Origin: Agrobacterium cucumeris
GTDB taxonomy: Bacteria > Pseudomonadota > Alphaproteobacteria > Rhizobiales > Rhizobiaceae
DNA: 64,000 nt
NCBI RefSeq assembly: GCF_030036535.1
Contig: NZ_CP080388.1
Coordinates: forward strand, 1,917,001-1,981,000
Direction: 5' to 3'
A model generated the notes under the pieces. That model saw only the letters and a list, made by a program, of their open reading frames with translations. It searched no databases and was not told where the DNA came from. Positions 52,502-61,661 of this stretch are shown piece by piece. The position numbers were made by a program, and so were the translations under genes. Every line of letters starts with the position of its first letter. The stretch's first letter is position 1.

Positions 52502-55003
52502 ATGGGATTGCAGACCTATAACGCCAAGCGCAGTTTCGACAAGACGCCTGAGCCGAAGGGTAGCCGGGCCGAAGCTCAGGGGTCGAGTTTCGTGATACAG
52601 AAACACGATGCCCGCCGGCTGCATTATGATTTCCGGCTGGAAATGGACGGGGTGCTGAAAAGCTGGGCGGTGACGCGTGGCCCCAGCCTAGACCCCGAGG
52701 ACAAGCGCCTTGCGGTGCATGTGGAAGACCACCCGCTGAGCTATGGTGATTTCGAAGGCGTCATTCCCAAGGGCCAATATGGGGGTGGAACGGTCATCGT
52801 CTGGGATCGTGGTGTCTGGAGGCCGATTGGTGATGCGAGGAAAGGATATCGCAAGGGCCATCTCGAATTTGAACTTGATGGCGAAAAGCTGAAAGGGCGC
52901 TGGCACCTGGTGCGTATGCACGGAAAACCCGGTGAGAGCAGGGAAAACTGGCTGCTGATCAAGGGTGACGATGAGGAGGCCCGGCATCAGGGTGGTGCGG
53001 ATATTCTGGAGGAGCGGCCGGAATCGGTAAAGACCGGACGCAGCGTCGAGCATGTCGCGGCCAAACCGAAAGACACGTGGAATTCCAAGCCGGTATCGAA
53101 AAAGGCTGCTGCCTCTTCTTCCGGCCAAAAGCAGGCGCATGCCTTGCCGAAGGGAGCACGCAAACAGGCGCTTCCGTCCTTCGTGCCGCCGGCGCTGGCA
53201 ACGCTGAAGCCGAAACCGCCGAGCGGTTCCCGCTGGCTGCATGAGATCAAATTCGATGGTTACCGGCTGCAGGTGCGGCTCGATCACGGCAAACTCCAGC
53301 TTCTGACCCGCAGCGGGCTGGACTGGACGGAGAAGTTTGGCGATGCGGTGGCACGCGCGCTAAAGGCCCTGCCGGCCGAAACATTGCTCATGGACGGGGA
53401 AATCGTCGTGGAACGCGACAGCGGCGCCTCCGATTTTTCGGCATTGCAGCAGGATCTGAGCGAGGGGCGAAGCGACCGTTTCGTTTTTTACGCCTTCGAT
53501 CTGCTTTATCTTGATGGCACCGATCTACGCGGGGCGGCATTGACCAACCGCAAGGCTCTGCTGGAAAAGCTGTTGCCGGCGGGTGATCCCAAGCTGCGAT
53601 ACAGTGAACATTTCGAGGAGAGTGGCGAGCTCGTGCTGGACCATGCCTGCCGTCTCAGCCTTGAGGGCGTTATTTCCAAGGTCAAGAACAGCCAATATGT
53701 TTCCGGCCGCAAAGGCGAATGGGTCAAATCCAAATGCTCCATGCGGCAGGAATTCGTCATCGGCGGCTACACGCTCTCTTCGACATCGGACCACGCCATC
53801 GGCTCGCTGGCGCTTGGCGTTTATGAAAAGGGCAAGCTGCGCCATGTCGGCCGTGTCGGCACCGGCTACACGGGTGAGGTGGCCGAAATGCTGCTTGGCC
53901 GCCTGAAACCGCTGGACCGCAAGGAGAGCCCGTTCGGCGATAAGCTCACCGCGCTTGCACGCCGCGACCTTCACTTCGTCACGCCGCAACTGGTGGCGGA
54001 AGTCGAGTTTCGGGCCTGGTCTGGCGATGGCAATCTGCGTCACGCTTCCTTCCGCGGCCTGCGCGAAGACAAGCCGGTGGAAGAAATCGAACGCGAGGAG
54101 AAGGCCGTGAGCGATACAGGCGCGCCGCAATCCACCATCAAATTCACCCATCCGGACCGGCTTTATTGGCCTGATGATGGAGTGACCAAGGAGGGGCTCG
54201 CCGATTATTACGCGCAGGTGTGGCGGCATATGGCGCCCTTCGTCGTCGACCGACCGCTGGCGTTGCTGCGCTGTCCCGAGGGTATAGAGGGGCAGCGTTT
54301 CTTCCAGAAACACGCCTGGCGCGGCATCAACAAGGCCGTGGAACAGATCAAGGATCCCAAGGACAAGGGCGGCGAACCGCTGATCCGCATCACCGATTTC
54401 GACGGCCTTATGGCTCTGGTCCAGTCCGCCACGCTTGAAATTCACCCATGGGGCGCAACGACTGCCAACTGGGAGAAGCCGGACATGATCACCATGGATA
54501 TCGACCCCGGCGAAGACGTAGCCTGGGAAGAGGTGATCGAGGCGGCGTTGGAACTGAAACGGCGTTTCGAAGACGCCGGGCTTGCGGCCTTCGTCAAGAC
54601 CTCCGGCGGTAAGGGCCTGCATGTCGTTGCACCGCTCAAACCGCAGGCGGGCTGGGCTGCCGTCAAGGCTTTCTCAAAAGCGATGGCCGCCGATATGTCG
54701 AAGGCGGAACCCGATAAATATCTTTCCGTGGCAACGAAAGCAAAACGCAAAGGCCGCCTTTTCATCGATTATCTGCGCAATGGCAGGGGCAATACGGCGG
54801 TAGCGCCCTATTCGACCCGTGCCCGGCCGGGGGCGGCGATTTCCGCGCCGCTGGAATGGTCGGAACTCACGGCTGAGATCGGCCCGGCGCATTTTACCGT
54901 CAATAATATCGGCGCGCGCCTCTCAGCCCTGAAAAAAGACCCATGGGACGGTTTTTTCGCGGCAGCGAAACCGCTGCCGAAAAAGCCCGCTGACGGCAGC
55001 TGA
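52502..55003 (+). CDS. ligD: Multidomain ATP-dependent DNA ligase D
   Basis: 833 residues in the order phosphoesterase-ligase-polymerase, as in Pseudomonas. The 3'-phosphoesterase (about residues 30-190) has KHDARRLHYDFRLEMDG (His41, Asp43) and HVEDHPLSYGDFEG. The ligase has the nucleotidyl Lys250 in LHEIKFDGYRLQV and EGVISKVKNSQYVSGRKGEWVK. The primase-polymerase domain (about 550-833) has the metal-binding MDIDPGEDV (Asp666, Asp668) and TSGGKGLHVVAPL. It processes and seals double-strand breaks held by Ku. It ends just before the convergent second ku gene. Confidence 0.96.
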   Translation: MGLQTYNAKRSFDKTPEPKGSRAEAQGSSFVIQKHDARRLHYDFRLEMDGVLKSWAVTRGPSLDPEDKRLAVHVEDHPLSYGDFEGVIPKGQYGGGTVIVWDRGVWRPIGDARKGYRKGHLEFELDGEKLKGRWHLVRMHGKPGESRENWLLIKGDDEEARHQGGADILEERPESVKTGRSVEHVAAKPKDTWNSKPVSKKAAASSSGQKQAHALPKGARKQALPSFVPPALATLKPKPPSGSRWLHEIKFDGYRLQVRLDHGKLQLLTRSGLDWTEKFGDAVARALKALPAETLLMDGEIVVERDSGASDFSALQQDLSEGRSDRFVFYAFDLLYLDGTDLRGAALTNRKALLEKLLPAGDPKLRYSEHFEESGELVLDHACRLSLEGVISKVKNSQYVSGRKGEWVKSKCSMRQEFVIGGYTLSSTSDHAIGSLALGVYEKGKLRHVGRVGTGYTGEVAEMLLGRLKPLDRKESPFGDKLTALARRDLHFVTPQLVAEVEFRAWSGDGNLRHASFRGLREDKPVEEIEREEKAVSDTGAPQSTIKFTHPDRLYWPDDGVTKEGLADYYAQVWRHMAPFVVDRPLALLRCPEGIEGQRFFQKHAWRGINKAVEQIKDPKDKGGEPLIRITDFDGLMALVQSATLEIHPWGATTANWEKPDMITMDIDPGEDVAWEEVIEAALELKRRFEDAGLAAFVKTSGGKGLHVVAPLKPQAGWAAVKAFSKAMAADMSKAEPDKYLSVATKAKRKGRLFIDYLRNGRGNTAVAPYSTRARPGAAISAPLEWSELTAEIGPAHFTVNNIGARLSALKKDPWDGFFAAAKPLPKKPADGS

Positions 55004-55006
55004 TCT

Positions 55007-55798
55007 TCAGCTTCGTTTTTCGGCGGCGAGGCTTTTTTTCAATGCGTCCATGATGTTGATGACCTTGCCGCCGGTGCGGGCTTTCGTGCCGGTTTTCTTG
55101 TTGGCGGACGGCACCTCGTCGCCCTTGGTCTTTAAAAGCGCCTTGATCTTTTTCTGGATCGGATCCTGCACCAGAGTTGGCTTCCAGCCGGTCATCTGTT
55201 TGCCGATGCGCTTTTCCATGGCCTGCAGCAGTGGTTTTTCAATTTTCATTTTCGGGTCGAGCGCGTCGATGCTCTCGCGCACCTCTTCGCCGTAATGCAG
55301 CGTCCACAGGATGATGCCCTTGCCTGAAGGTTCCAGCAGAACTGCCCGTTCGCGGCGGTAGAGCACCAGCCGCGCAATGCCGAACACGCCGTTGGCCGTC
55401 ATGGCTTCGCGAATGACGCTAAAGGCCTCGGTGCCGATCTTGTCTTCCGGACGCAGAAAGTGCGGTCGGTCATACCAGATCCAGTCGATGGACCCCTTCG
55501 GTACAAAAGTCTTGATATCGATCGTCCGGGTACTTTCCAGCGCCACGGCATCGATCTCGTCGTCCTCCAGCAGCACATAATCGTCCTCGGCGCGGGGAAA
55601 CCCCTTTACCTGATTTTTTGCTGCCACGGGCCGGTGAGTGATGCTGTCGACATACCGGCTTTCGACGCGATTGCCGGTGTTGCGATTGAGAATATGGAAA
55701 CGGTATTTGTTGCCTTCGGTGGTGGCGGGCGTCAGCGAGACGGAGGCTGTCACCAGCGACAGCTTCAGATAACCCTTCCAGAAAACCTGCCGTGCCAT
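55007..55798 (-). CDS. ku: Ku DNA end-binding protein (second copy)
   Basis: 263 residues. It begins MARQVFWKGYLKLSLVTASVSL, with the conserved FHILNRNTGNRVESRYVDS and YVLLEDDEIDAV segments. The Lys-rich C-terminus (KKIKALLKTKGDEVPSANKK) differs from that of the first Ku. It converges on ligD with 3 nt between stops and has its own promoter. Multiple Ku proteins are common in rhizobia and can form homo- or heterodimers. Confidence 0.95.
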   Translation of the reverse strand: MARQVFWKGYLKLSLVTASVSLTPATTEGNKYRFHILNRNTGNRVESRYVDSITHRPVAAKNQVKGFPRAEDDYVLLEDDEIDAVALESTRTIDIKTFVPKGSIDWIWYDRPHFLRPEDKIGTEAFSVIREAMTANGVFGIARLVLYRRERAVLLEPSGKGIILWTLHYGEEVRESIDALDPKMKIEKPLLQAMEKRIGKQMTGWKPTLVQDPIQKKIKALLKTKGDEVPSANKKTGTKARTGGKVINIMDALKKSLAAEKRS

Positions 55799-55835
55799 TG
55801 TCCGCGGTCCGTTTCGCCGTTGATCTCCCGGATCA

Positions 55836-55861
55836 AACTTCCGCGGGGCGGTATTTGTTCC
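55836..55861 (-). promoter_or_regulatory. EcfG-like promoter of the second ku gene
   Basis: On the minus strand GGAAC (55861-55857), 17 bp, AGTT (55839-55836), 38 bp before the start codon. The first C of CGTT is A here, but the GTT core and spacing fit the stress sigma consensus. Confidence 0.55.
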
Positions 55862-55889
55862 GGGAGAGTGGCAATCGGGCAGTGGGGCG

Positions 55890-56894
55890 TCAGCCGAGCA
55901 GCGAGGTCAGCCCGTAAACGGCGGCGGAAATCAGTGCGGCGGCCGGCATGGTCACGATCCATGCGATGACGATGTTGCCTGCAAGTCCCCAGCGCACCGC
56001 GGAAACCCGGCGTGCAGCCCCCACGCCGACGATGGCGCCGGTAATCGTGTGGGTGGTGGAGACCGGAATGCCGAGCCATGTTGCGCCGAACAATGTCAGC
56101 GCGCCGCCGGTTTCGGCGCAGAAACCCTGCATCGGATTCAGTCGGGTGATCTTCGAGCCCATGGTGTGCACGATGCGCCAGCCGCCGAACAGCGTGCCGA
56201 GCGCCATGGCCGACTGGCAGGAAATGACCACCCAGAACGGCACGTAGAAGCTTTCGCCCAGATGCCCCTGGCTGAACAGCAGCACGGCGATGATGCCCAT
56301 GGTCTTCTGCGCGTCGTTGCCGCCATGGCCGAGCGAATAAAGCGAGGCGGAGATGAACTGCATGACGCGGAAGGTGCGGTCGACAGCAAAAGGCGTCTGC
56401 CGCACGAACAGCCAGGAAACGGCGAGCACCAGAAGCAGCGCCAGGAAGAAGCCGATGGCCGGCGACATGAAGATCGCCCCGACGGTTTTCAAGAGGCCCG
56501 ACCAGACGATCGAGTTAAAACCGACTTTCGCAAATCCGGCGCCGACGAGGCCGCCGATCAGCGCATGTGACGAACTGGAAGGAATGCCAAAAACCCAGGT
56601 GACGATGTTCCAGACAATTGCGCCGATGAGGGCGGCAAAGATTACCTGCGGCGAAACGATGGCCGGATCGATGATGCCGGTGCCGAGTGTTTCCGCTACA
56701 TGCAGGCCGAAAAACAGGAAGGCGATGAAATTGAAGAATGCCGCCCACGCAACCGCATATTGCGGGCGCAATACGCGGGTGGAAACGATGGTGGCGATGG
56801 AATTTGCAGCGTCATGGAGACCATTCAGGAAATCGAAGAACAGCGCGATGGCGATAAGGCCGACAAGCAGCGGCAGGGCAAGTGCGACATCCAT
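55890..56894 (-). CDS. pit: Low-affinity inorganic phosphate transporter (Pit)
   Basis: 334 residues, about ten membrane spans, with the two Pit signature repeats DFLNGLHDAANSIATIV near the N-terminus and YSLGHGGNDAQKTMGII in the C-terminal half. It imports phosphate with protons and metal. It overlaps orfA by one base (TGATG). In Sinorhizobium the orfA-pit pair is repressed by PhoB at low phosphate, and a PHO box lies upstream here. Confidence 0.95.
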   Translation of the reverse strand: MDVALALPLLVGLIAIALFFDFLNGLHDAANSIATIVSTRVLRPQYAVAWAAFFNFIAFLFFGLHVAETLGTGIIDPAIVSPQVIFAALIGAIVWNIVTWVFGIPSSSSHALIGGLVGAGFAKVGFNSIVWSGLLKTVGAIFMSPAIGFFLALLLVLAVSWLFVRQTPFAVDRTFRVMQFISASLYSLGHGGNDAQKTMGIIAVLLFSQGHLGESFYVPFWVVISCQSAMALGTLFGGWRIVHTMGSKITRLNPMQGFCAETGGALTLFGATWLGIPVSTTHTITGAIVGVGAARRVSAVRWGLAGNIVIAWIVTMPAAALISAAVYGLTSLLG

Positions 56895-57538
56895 CAGACG
56901 TTCTCGATAACGATGCCGCTGATCTCGTTGGCCACATCCTCGAAGCGGTCGACGACCTTTTCGAGTTCGCCGTAGATCTCGCTGCCGATCATATAGGCCA
57001 TGGCGTTACCGGCCGCACCGTGGCGGCGGAAAAGGTCTTTCAGGCCCTGATCATGAAGCTCGTCGGAGCGGCCTTCGACGCGGGTGACTTCTTCGGCAAT
57101 CGCCGAGAGGCGCTGCGCATTGGTGCCGACCTTTTCCAGAAGCGGAATGGCTTCGGCGATCAGGCTTGCCGCACGCACGATCTCATGGCCCATCTCTTTC
57201 ATCAGCGGATCGAATTCGCCCTGTTCGAACAGGCGGATGGTCTTCACCGTCTTGTGCATCATGTCGATGGCGTCATCCATGGACTGGATGAGGTCCTTGA
57301 TGTCGCCGCGATCAAAGGGAGTGATGAAGCTGCGCCGCACCGCAAGCAGCACATCGCGGGTAATGTCGTCGGCCTGATCTTCGAGGGCGACGATAAGGTC
57401 GCAATTCTTCTCGACATCGATGCCGCTTAACAGTTGATCGAGAGCACCGGCCGCCTTGACGACGGTTTCGGAATGTTTGCTGAACAGGTCGAAGAAACGA
57501 TCTTCGCGCGGCATCAGCTTGCGGAAAATGCTCATCAT
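56894..57538 (-). CDS. PhoU-like Pit accessory protein (DUF47, OrfA)
   Basis: 214 residues, all-helical DUF47/PhoU-like: MSIFRKLMPREDRFFDLFSKHSETVV start, then CDLIVALEDQADDITRDVLLAV with the E-x-x-x-D metal-binding motif, and FITPFDRGDIKDLIQSMDDAID. Such proteins are encoded next to pit and are thought to regulate it. The start is ATG-ATG, so it may begin one codon later. Confidence 0.93.
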   Translation of the reverse strand: MMSIFRKLMPREDRFFDLFSKHSETVVKAAGALDQLLSGIDVEKNCDLIVALEDQADDITRDVLLAVRRSFITPFDRGDIKDLIQSMDDAIDMMHKTVKTIRLFEQGEFDPLMKEMGHEIVRAASLIAEAIPLLEKVGTNAQRLSAIAEEVTRVEGRSDELHDQGLKDLFRRHGAAGNAMAYMIGSEIYGELEKVVDRFEDVANEISGIVIENV

Positions 57539-57581
57539 GCGAATTGGCCCTCAATGGCGCTATTTATGTTGTAGGGGGTAA

Positions 57582-57599
57582 TTGTCATAAAACTGTCAT
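57582..57599. promoter_or_regulatory. PHO box upstream of orfA-pit
   Basis: TTGTCAT-AAAA-CTGTCAT: two direct 7-mers at 11-bp period with one mismatch to the PhoB consensus. It overlies the expected -35 of orfA, fitting PhoB repression of pit, and points toward the NUDIX gene on the other strand. Confidence 0.8.
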
Positions 57600-57618
57600 A
57601 AATGCAGGCAGGGCATTG

Positions 57619-58194
57619 ATGCAACCCGGAAAATCGGCACTATCAACGCAAATGAAATCTTCCAAGAAAAGCCGGAAAACCCGTCCGGCGCGCCCCCTGA
57701 CACTGCTCCAGCAGCTCGCTGCCGTTCCCGAAAAGCTCTTCACCGGCGCTTTCCGGCAGCAATATGCCGCCTTGTGTTTTCGCTACTGCGGCAATGGAGA
57801 CGATGTTGAAATCCTCCTCGTCACGTCGCGCACCACCCAGCGCTGGATTATTCCGCGCGGCTGGCCGATGAAGCGCAAGAAGCCGCATGAGGCGGCGGCG
57901 ATCGAGGCGTGGGAAGAGGCGGGCGTGCGGGGCCGGGTGAGAAAGGCCGCCATTGGCCGTTACACCTATCTGAAGATGCTCGACAATGGCGACGTCGTCC
58001 CGTGCATGGTCGATGTATTCCAGATCGAGGTGACGGGTACGGAAACAAGTTTCAAGGAACGGGGCGAACGCCTGGTTGAATGGGTCCGTCCGGATGAGGC
58101 CGCGAGGCGCGTTCGGGAAATCGAACTGAAATCACTGCTGGTTGATTTCAGGCCCAAGGGCAAAAGGAAAGACAGGGCGGGTGAGAGACCCTGA
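57619..58194 (+). CDS. NUDIX hydrolase family protein with altered NUDIX box
   Basis: About 191 residues from the ATG at 57619 (GGCAGGGC upstream); ATG at 57652 is possible. The NUDIX region is IIPRGWPMKRKKPHEAAAIE then AWEEAGV: the Glu-Glu of the metal helix is intact, but the early Glu is Lys and the usual Arg of REUxEE is Ile. Related rhizobial proteins resemble diphosphoinositol-polyphosphate or nucleotide hydrolases. A basic N-terminus (MKSSKKSRKTRPARP) may bind a polyanion. It is divergent from orfA-pit across a PHO box, so a link to phosphate physiology is likely. Confidence 0.82.
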   Translation: MQPGKSALSTQMKSSKKSRKTRPARPLTLLQQLAAVPEKLFTGAFRQQYAALCFRYCGNGDDVEILLVTSRTTQRWIIPRGWPMKRKKPHEAAAIEAWEEAGVRGRVRKAAIGRYTYLKMLDNGDVVPCMVDVFQIEVTGTETSFKERGERLVEWVRPDEAARRVREIELKSLLVDFRPKGKRKDRAGERP

Positions 58195-58498
58195 GGGGCC
58201 GCCATGTTCTGTGTGCGCAGAGCCCAGATATTACGCTGTCCGGAGCTTTTGCCGTAATGCCATTGCAATATGACGCGCCCAATTTTGCCGGATGAATTTC
58301 ATCAGGCGCATTATGCGTTTACGTCGTGCCGCCATGCGGCTTCCCGGCCGCTACCTCCATGCCATCATCGTTCTTTCCGTACTTGTGGCAGGGGCCGGCC
58401 ACCATGCTTCTGCTCCGATAAGAACCGTTGCCCCATTGACGGAAAAAGCATTGCTGCCTCTCCCGCCAATGGCCGTCCTGCATGCCAACAAGGGGCTT
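58195..58498. other. Intergenic region between NUDIX and RND genes
   Basis: 304 bp. A plus-strand frame from 58292 encodes a hydrophobic N-terminus (LHAIIVLSVLVAGAG) but runs into the convergent RND gene and lacks a clear ribosome site, so it is not called a gene. No clear terminator is visible. Confidence 0.4.
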
Positions 58499-61400
58499 TC
58501 AGCCGGGCTGCGCCTCGCGCGGCTGGACCGGGTTATCCGTCGCGTCCGCTTTCCCTGCCTCATCCGGTGCTCTCGGCAAAAGGTTGGCGAAACGCCTGGT
58601 GATGCTGTCGATATAGGACAGGATGGTTGGCACGACGATTAGGGTGAGAAGGGTGGAGCTGATGAGGCCGCCGACCACCGCATGCGCCATCGGCGCGCGC
58701 TGTGCACCGCCACCGCCGATGGCGAGCCCAAGTGGGATCATTCCGAAGATCATCGCAAGCGTCGTCATGATGATCGGCCGGAAGCGGATTACACCGGCAT
58801 TCGCCAGCGCTTCGTTGAGCGAAAGTCCGCGTTTCCGCTCCCTGTTGGCGAAATCCACCAGCAGGATACCGTTCTTGGTGACGAGGCCCATCAGCATGAT
58901 GAAGCCGATCAGCGAGAACATGTTGATCGTGCTGCCGGCCACCATCAAACCCAGAAGGACGCCGGCCAGCGAGAGCGGCAGTGAAGCCATGATGGCGAGC
59001 GGTTGCAGGAAGCTGCCGAATTGCGAGGCAAGCACGATGTAAATGAAAATAACCGCCATCGTGAGGGCCTTGACCATGTGGCCAATCGTTTCCTGCATGG
59101 TCTCGGCCTCGCCGCCGAAGCGGATGCGGTAACCATCCGGCAGATCGCGGGCGGCGGTCAGGTTTTGCACGGTCTCCATCACGTCGCCAAGCGTGCGGCC
59201 GGAGATGTTGGCTGAAACCAGCACCTCACGGCGATTGTCTATGCGACGGATTTCGGCCGGTGCCGGCGAGGTGCCGATCTCGGCGACCTGATCGAGACGC
59301 ACCATCACCGGTGTGCCGTTCGATGCCGTGCGACCGGTCGCGATCATCAATTCGCCGAGGGTTGCGGCATCGGAGCGCCGATCGCCGGGCAGGCGCACGA
59401 CGATGTCATAACTGTTGCCGCCACTATCCGTCCATTTCGAAACGTCCTCACCACCGATGAGCGAGGAGAGGGCCGTGGCCAGATCGGAGCGGGAAATGCC
59501 GAGATCGCTCGCCGCCTCGCGTTTCAGACGCACGGAAAGAACCGAGGTCACGTTGCGGGCGCTGGAATTCACATCCACGAGGCCGGGGATTTTTCTCATA
59601 TCCTCGACCAGACCAGCGGCTATTTTTTCAAGGACGGCACGGTCGTCGCCGAGGATGCTGAGCTTTACCGGGCTTTCGCCGCCGCCAAGACCATCCTGAA
59701 GGATTGCGACCTCTATGCCGGGTATGGCTGACAGGCGCTTGCGGATCGGTTCGGCCAGCGTCGCGGGTGTTTGTGTGCGCGCTGTCAGCGGCACCAGACC
59801 CACCAGCACCATGGCGCGCTGCTTGCCCGCCGCGCCGCCGGTATTGATGGTGGAATAGAGTATTTCAACCTCGGGAAACGCCCTCAGCGCCTTTTCGACT
59901 TGCCGCACTTTAGCCGTCGTGTAATCCAGTGACGAACCGGCCGGGGCCGTCACGCTAATCTGGAAGCGCCCCTCATCGGTAGCAGACACGAATTCCATGC
60001 CGACCAGCGGCACCATGAACAGGCTGCCGATGAAGATGCCCGATGTGGTGAGCAGCGTGATGAGCCGGTGGCGCAATGTCCAGCCGATCACATGCCGATA
60101 TTGTTCGGCCAGCCATTCGAAACCACGGTCGAAACGCGTAATCAGCCGGCCAATTGGCCCGCGCCGGGCATCCGGTTGCGCATCCGGGTCGTACCAGACG
60201 CTCGAAAGCATCGGATCAAGCGTGAAGGCGACGAAGAGCGAGATCAGCACCGCAGCTGACACGGTGACGCCGAATTCATAGAAGAACCGGCCGATAATGC
60301 CGTCCATGAAGGCGACCGGCAGGAAGACCGCCACGATGGTCGCGGTCGTCGCGATCACCGCAAGGCCGATTTCGTTGGTGCCGTCGAGCGCCGCGCGGAT
60401 ATGGGATTTGCCCATGTGCAGATGCCGGGTGATGTTCTCGCGCACGACGATCGCGTCATCCACCAGAATGCCGATGGAGAGTGTGAGCGCCAGAAGGCTG
60501 AGTGTATTGAGGGTGAAACCAAGAAAATCGATGACGGCAAGCGTACCGATGATGGCGATTGGCAGTGTCAGGCCGGTGATGATCGTGCTTCGCCAGGAAT
60601 TCAAAAACAGGAAAACGATGGCGATGGCGAGCGCTGCCCCTTCGATCAGCGTCGTCTGCACCTGATCGACCGATTCCCTGATGGGCGTGGAGGTGTCGGT
60701 GACGATGCGCAATTGCACATTCTGCGTGGCCAGCTCGGTATTGAGCTGCTGGATGCGTTTCTTCACATCCGTCACGACCTGAACCGTGTTGGCGTCCTGA
60801 ACCTTGACGATATCGATCGCCAGCGCCGTCTGGCCATTGTAGATGGCGCGGCTTTCGGCATCGACCGCCCCTTCGGAAACCGTGGCGACATCGCGCAGCA
60901 GGATCGCCGCGCCACCACGCCTCGCTACCACCATGTCCAGCAGCGCCTGCGGCTCCTCGACGCGACCCTGAACCTGGATCGTGCGTTCGGAGACGGGATC
61001 GACGATGCTGCCGGCCGGGCTGTTGCCGTTGCCGGTGCGCAGCGCGTTCACCACCTCGTTGACGCCGACCCCGAGCGCCCGCATGCGTGTTTCGTCCATA
61101 GCAACATCGATCTGCCGTTTGCGGCCACCCACCAGCGTCGCCTGTCCGACACCTTCAACGGTCGTCAGCTGACGCACCACCTTCTGGTCGGCAAGGGTGG
61201 TGAGTGCTGGCACATCGAGCGATGTGGAACTGATTGCCAGCGAGAGGATAGGTTCGGCGGCGGGATCGAAACGGGATACGACCGGCTTCTTGGCATCTTC
61301 GGGCAAATTCGCTTCGATGGCGGCGACCTTGTCGCGCACATCCTGTGCAGCGGCGGCCCCCTTTACCTCGAGCTTGAATTTCACGACGACCACGGAGCGC

Positions 61401-61660
61401 CCCTCATATGAGGTCGAGGTGATCTCATCCAGACCGCCAATGGCGTTCAGCGCATCCTCGACCGGGCGCGTTATTTCGGTTTCCACGGTCTCCGGTGTCG
61501 CACCGGGATAGGTGGTGACCACGACGACGACGGGCACGTCGACATTGGGATATTGATCCAGCCCCAGCCGCTGCAGCGAAAAGAGGCCCATGACCAGCAA
61601 TGTCACCATCATCATGGTGGCGAAGACGGGATGGGAGACTGATATACGCGTCAAAAACAT
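58499..61660 (-). CDS. RND efflux pump inner-membrane transporter (AcrB/MdtBC family)
   Basis: 1053 residues, typical HAE-1/HAE-2 RND length, with 12 spans and two large periplasmic loops. The proton-relay segment is clear (LSIGILVDDAIVVRENI with the Asp pair). Motifs FPVFATMMMVTLLVMGLFSLQRLG at the start and GLVTKNGILLVDFANRERKRG in the second half also fit. It drives drug or metabolite export. It ends 1 nt from the adaptor gene in a two-gene operon; the TolC-type channel must be encoded elsewhere. Confidence 0.95.
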   Translation of the reverse strand: MFLTRISVSHPVFATMMMVTLLVMGLFSLQRLGLDQYPNVDVPVVVVVTTYPGATPETVETEITRPVEDALNAIGGLDEITSTSYEGRSVVVVKFKLEVKGAAAAQDVRDKVAAIEANLPEDAKKPVVSRFDPAAEPILSLAISSTSLDVPALTTLADQKVVRQLTTVEGVGQATLVGGRKRQIDVAMDETRMRALGVGVNEVVNALRTGNGNSPAGSIVDPVSERTIQVQGRVEEPQALLDMVVARRGGAAILLRDVATVSEGAVDAESRAIYNGQTALAIDIVKVQDANTVQVVTDVKKRIQQLNTELATQNVQLRIVTDTSTPIRESVDQVQTTLIEGAALAIAIVFLFLNSWRSTIITGLTLPIAIIGTLAVIDFLGFTLNTLSLLALTLSIGILVDDAIVVRENITRHLHMGKSHIRAALDGTNEIGLAVIATTATIVAVFLPVAFMDGIIGRFFYEFGVTVSAAVLISLFVAFTLDPMLSSVWYDPDAQPDARRGPIGRLITRFDRGFEWLAEQYRHVIGWTLRHRLITLLTTSGIFIGSLFMVPLVGMEFVSATDEGRFQISVTAPAGSSLDYTTAKVRQVEKALRAFPEVEILYSTINTGGAAGKQRAMVLVGLVPLTARTQTPATLAEPIRKRLSAIPGIEVAILQDGLGGGESPVKLSILGDDRAVLEKIAAGLVEDMRKIPGLVDVNSSARNVTSVLSVRLKREAASDLGISRSDLATALSSLIGGEDVSKWTDSGGNSYDIVVRLPGDRRSDAATLGELMIATGRTASNGTPVMVRLDQVAEIGTSPAPAEIRRIDNRREVLVSANISGRTLGDVMETVQNLTAARDLPDGYRIRFGGEAETMQETIGHMVKALTMAVIFIYIVLASQFGSFLQPLAIMASLPLSLAGVLLGLMVAGSTINMFSLIGFIMLMGLVTKNGILLVDFANRERKRGLSLNEALANAGVIRFRPIIMTTLAMIFGMIPLGLAIGGGGAQRAPMAHAVVGGLISSTLLTLIVVPTILSYIDSITRRFANLLPRAPDEAGKADATDNPVQPREAQPG

Positions 61661-61661
61661 T

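Noticed and set aside
53525..54622. 365-codon minus-strand frame inside ligD
   Set aside because: Shadow of the ligase and polymerase domains.
58292..58642. Small plus-strand gene with hydrophobic N-terminus
   Set aside because: It runs 140 nt into the convergent RND gene and has no ribosome site; kept only as a remark on the intergenic region.
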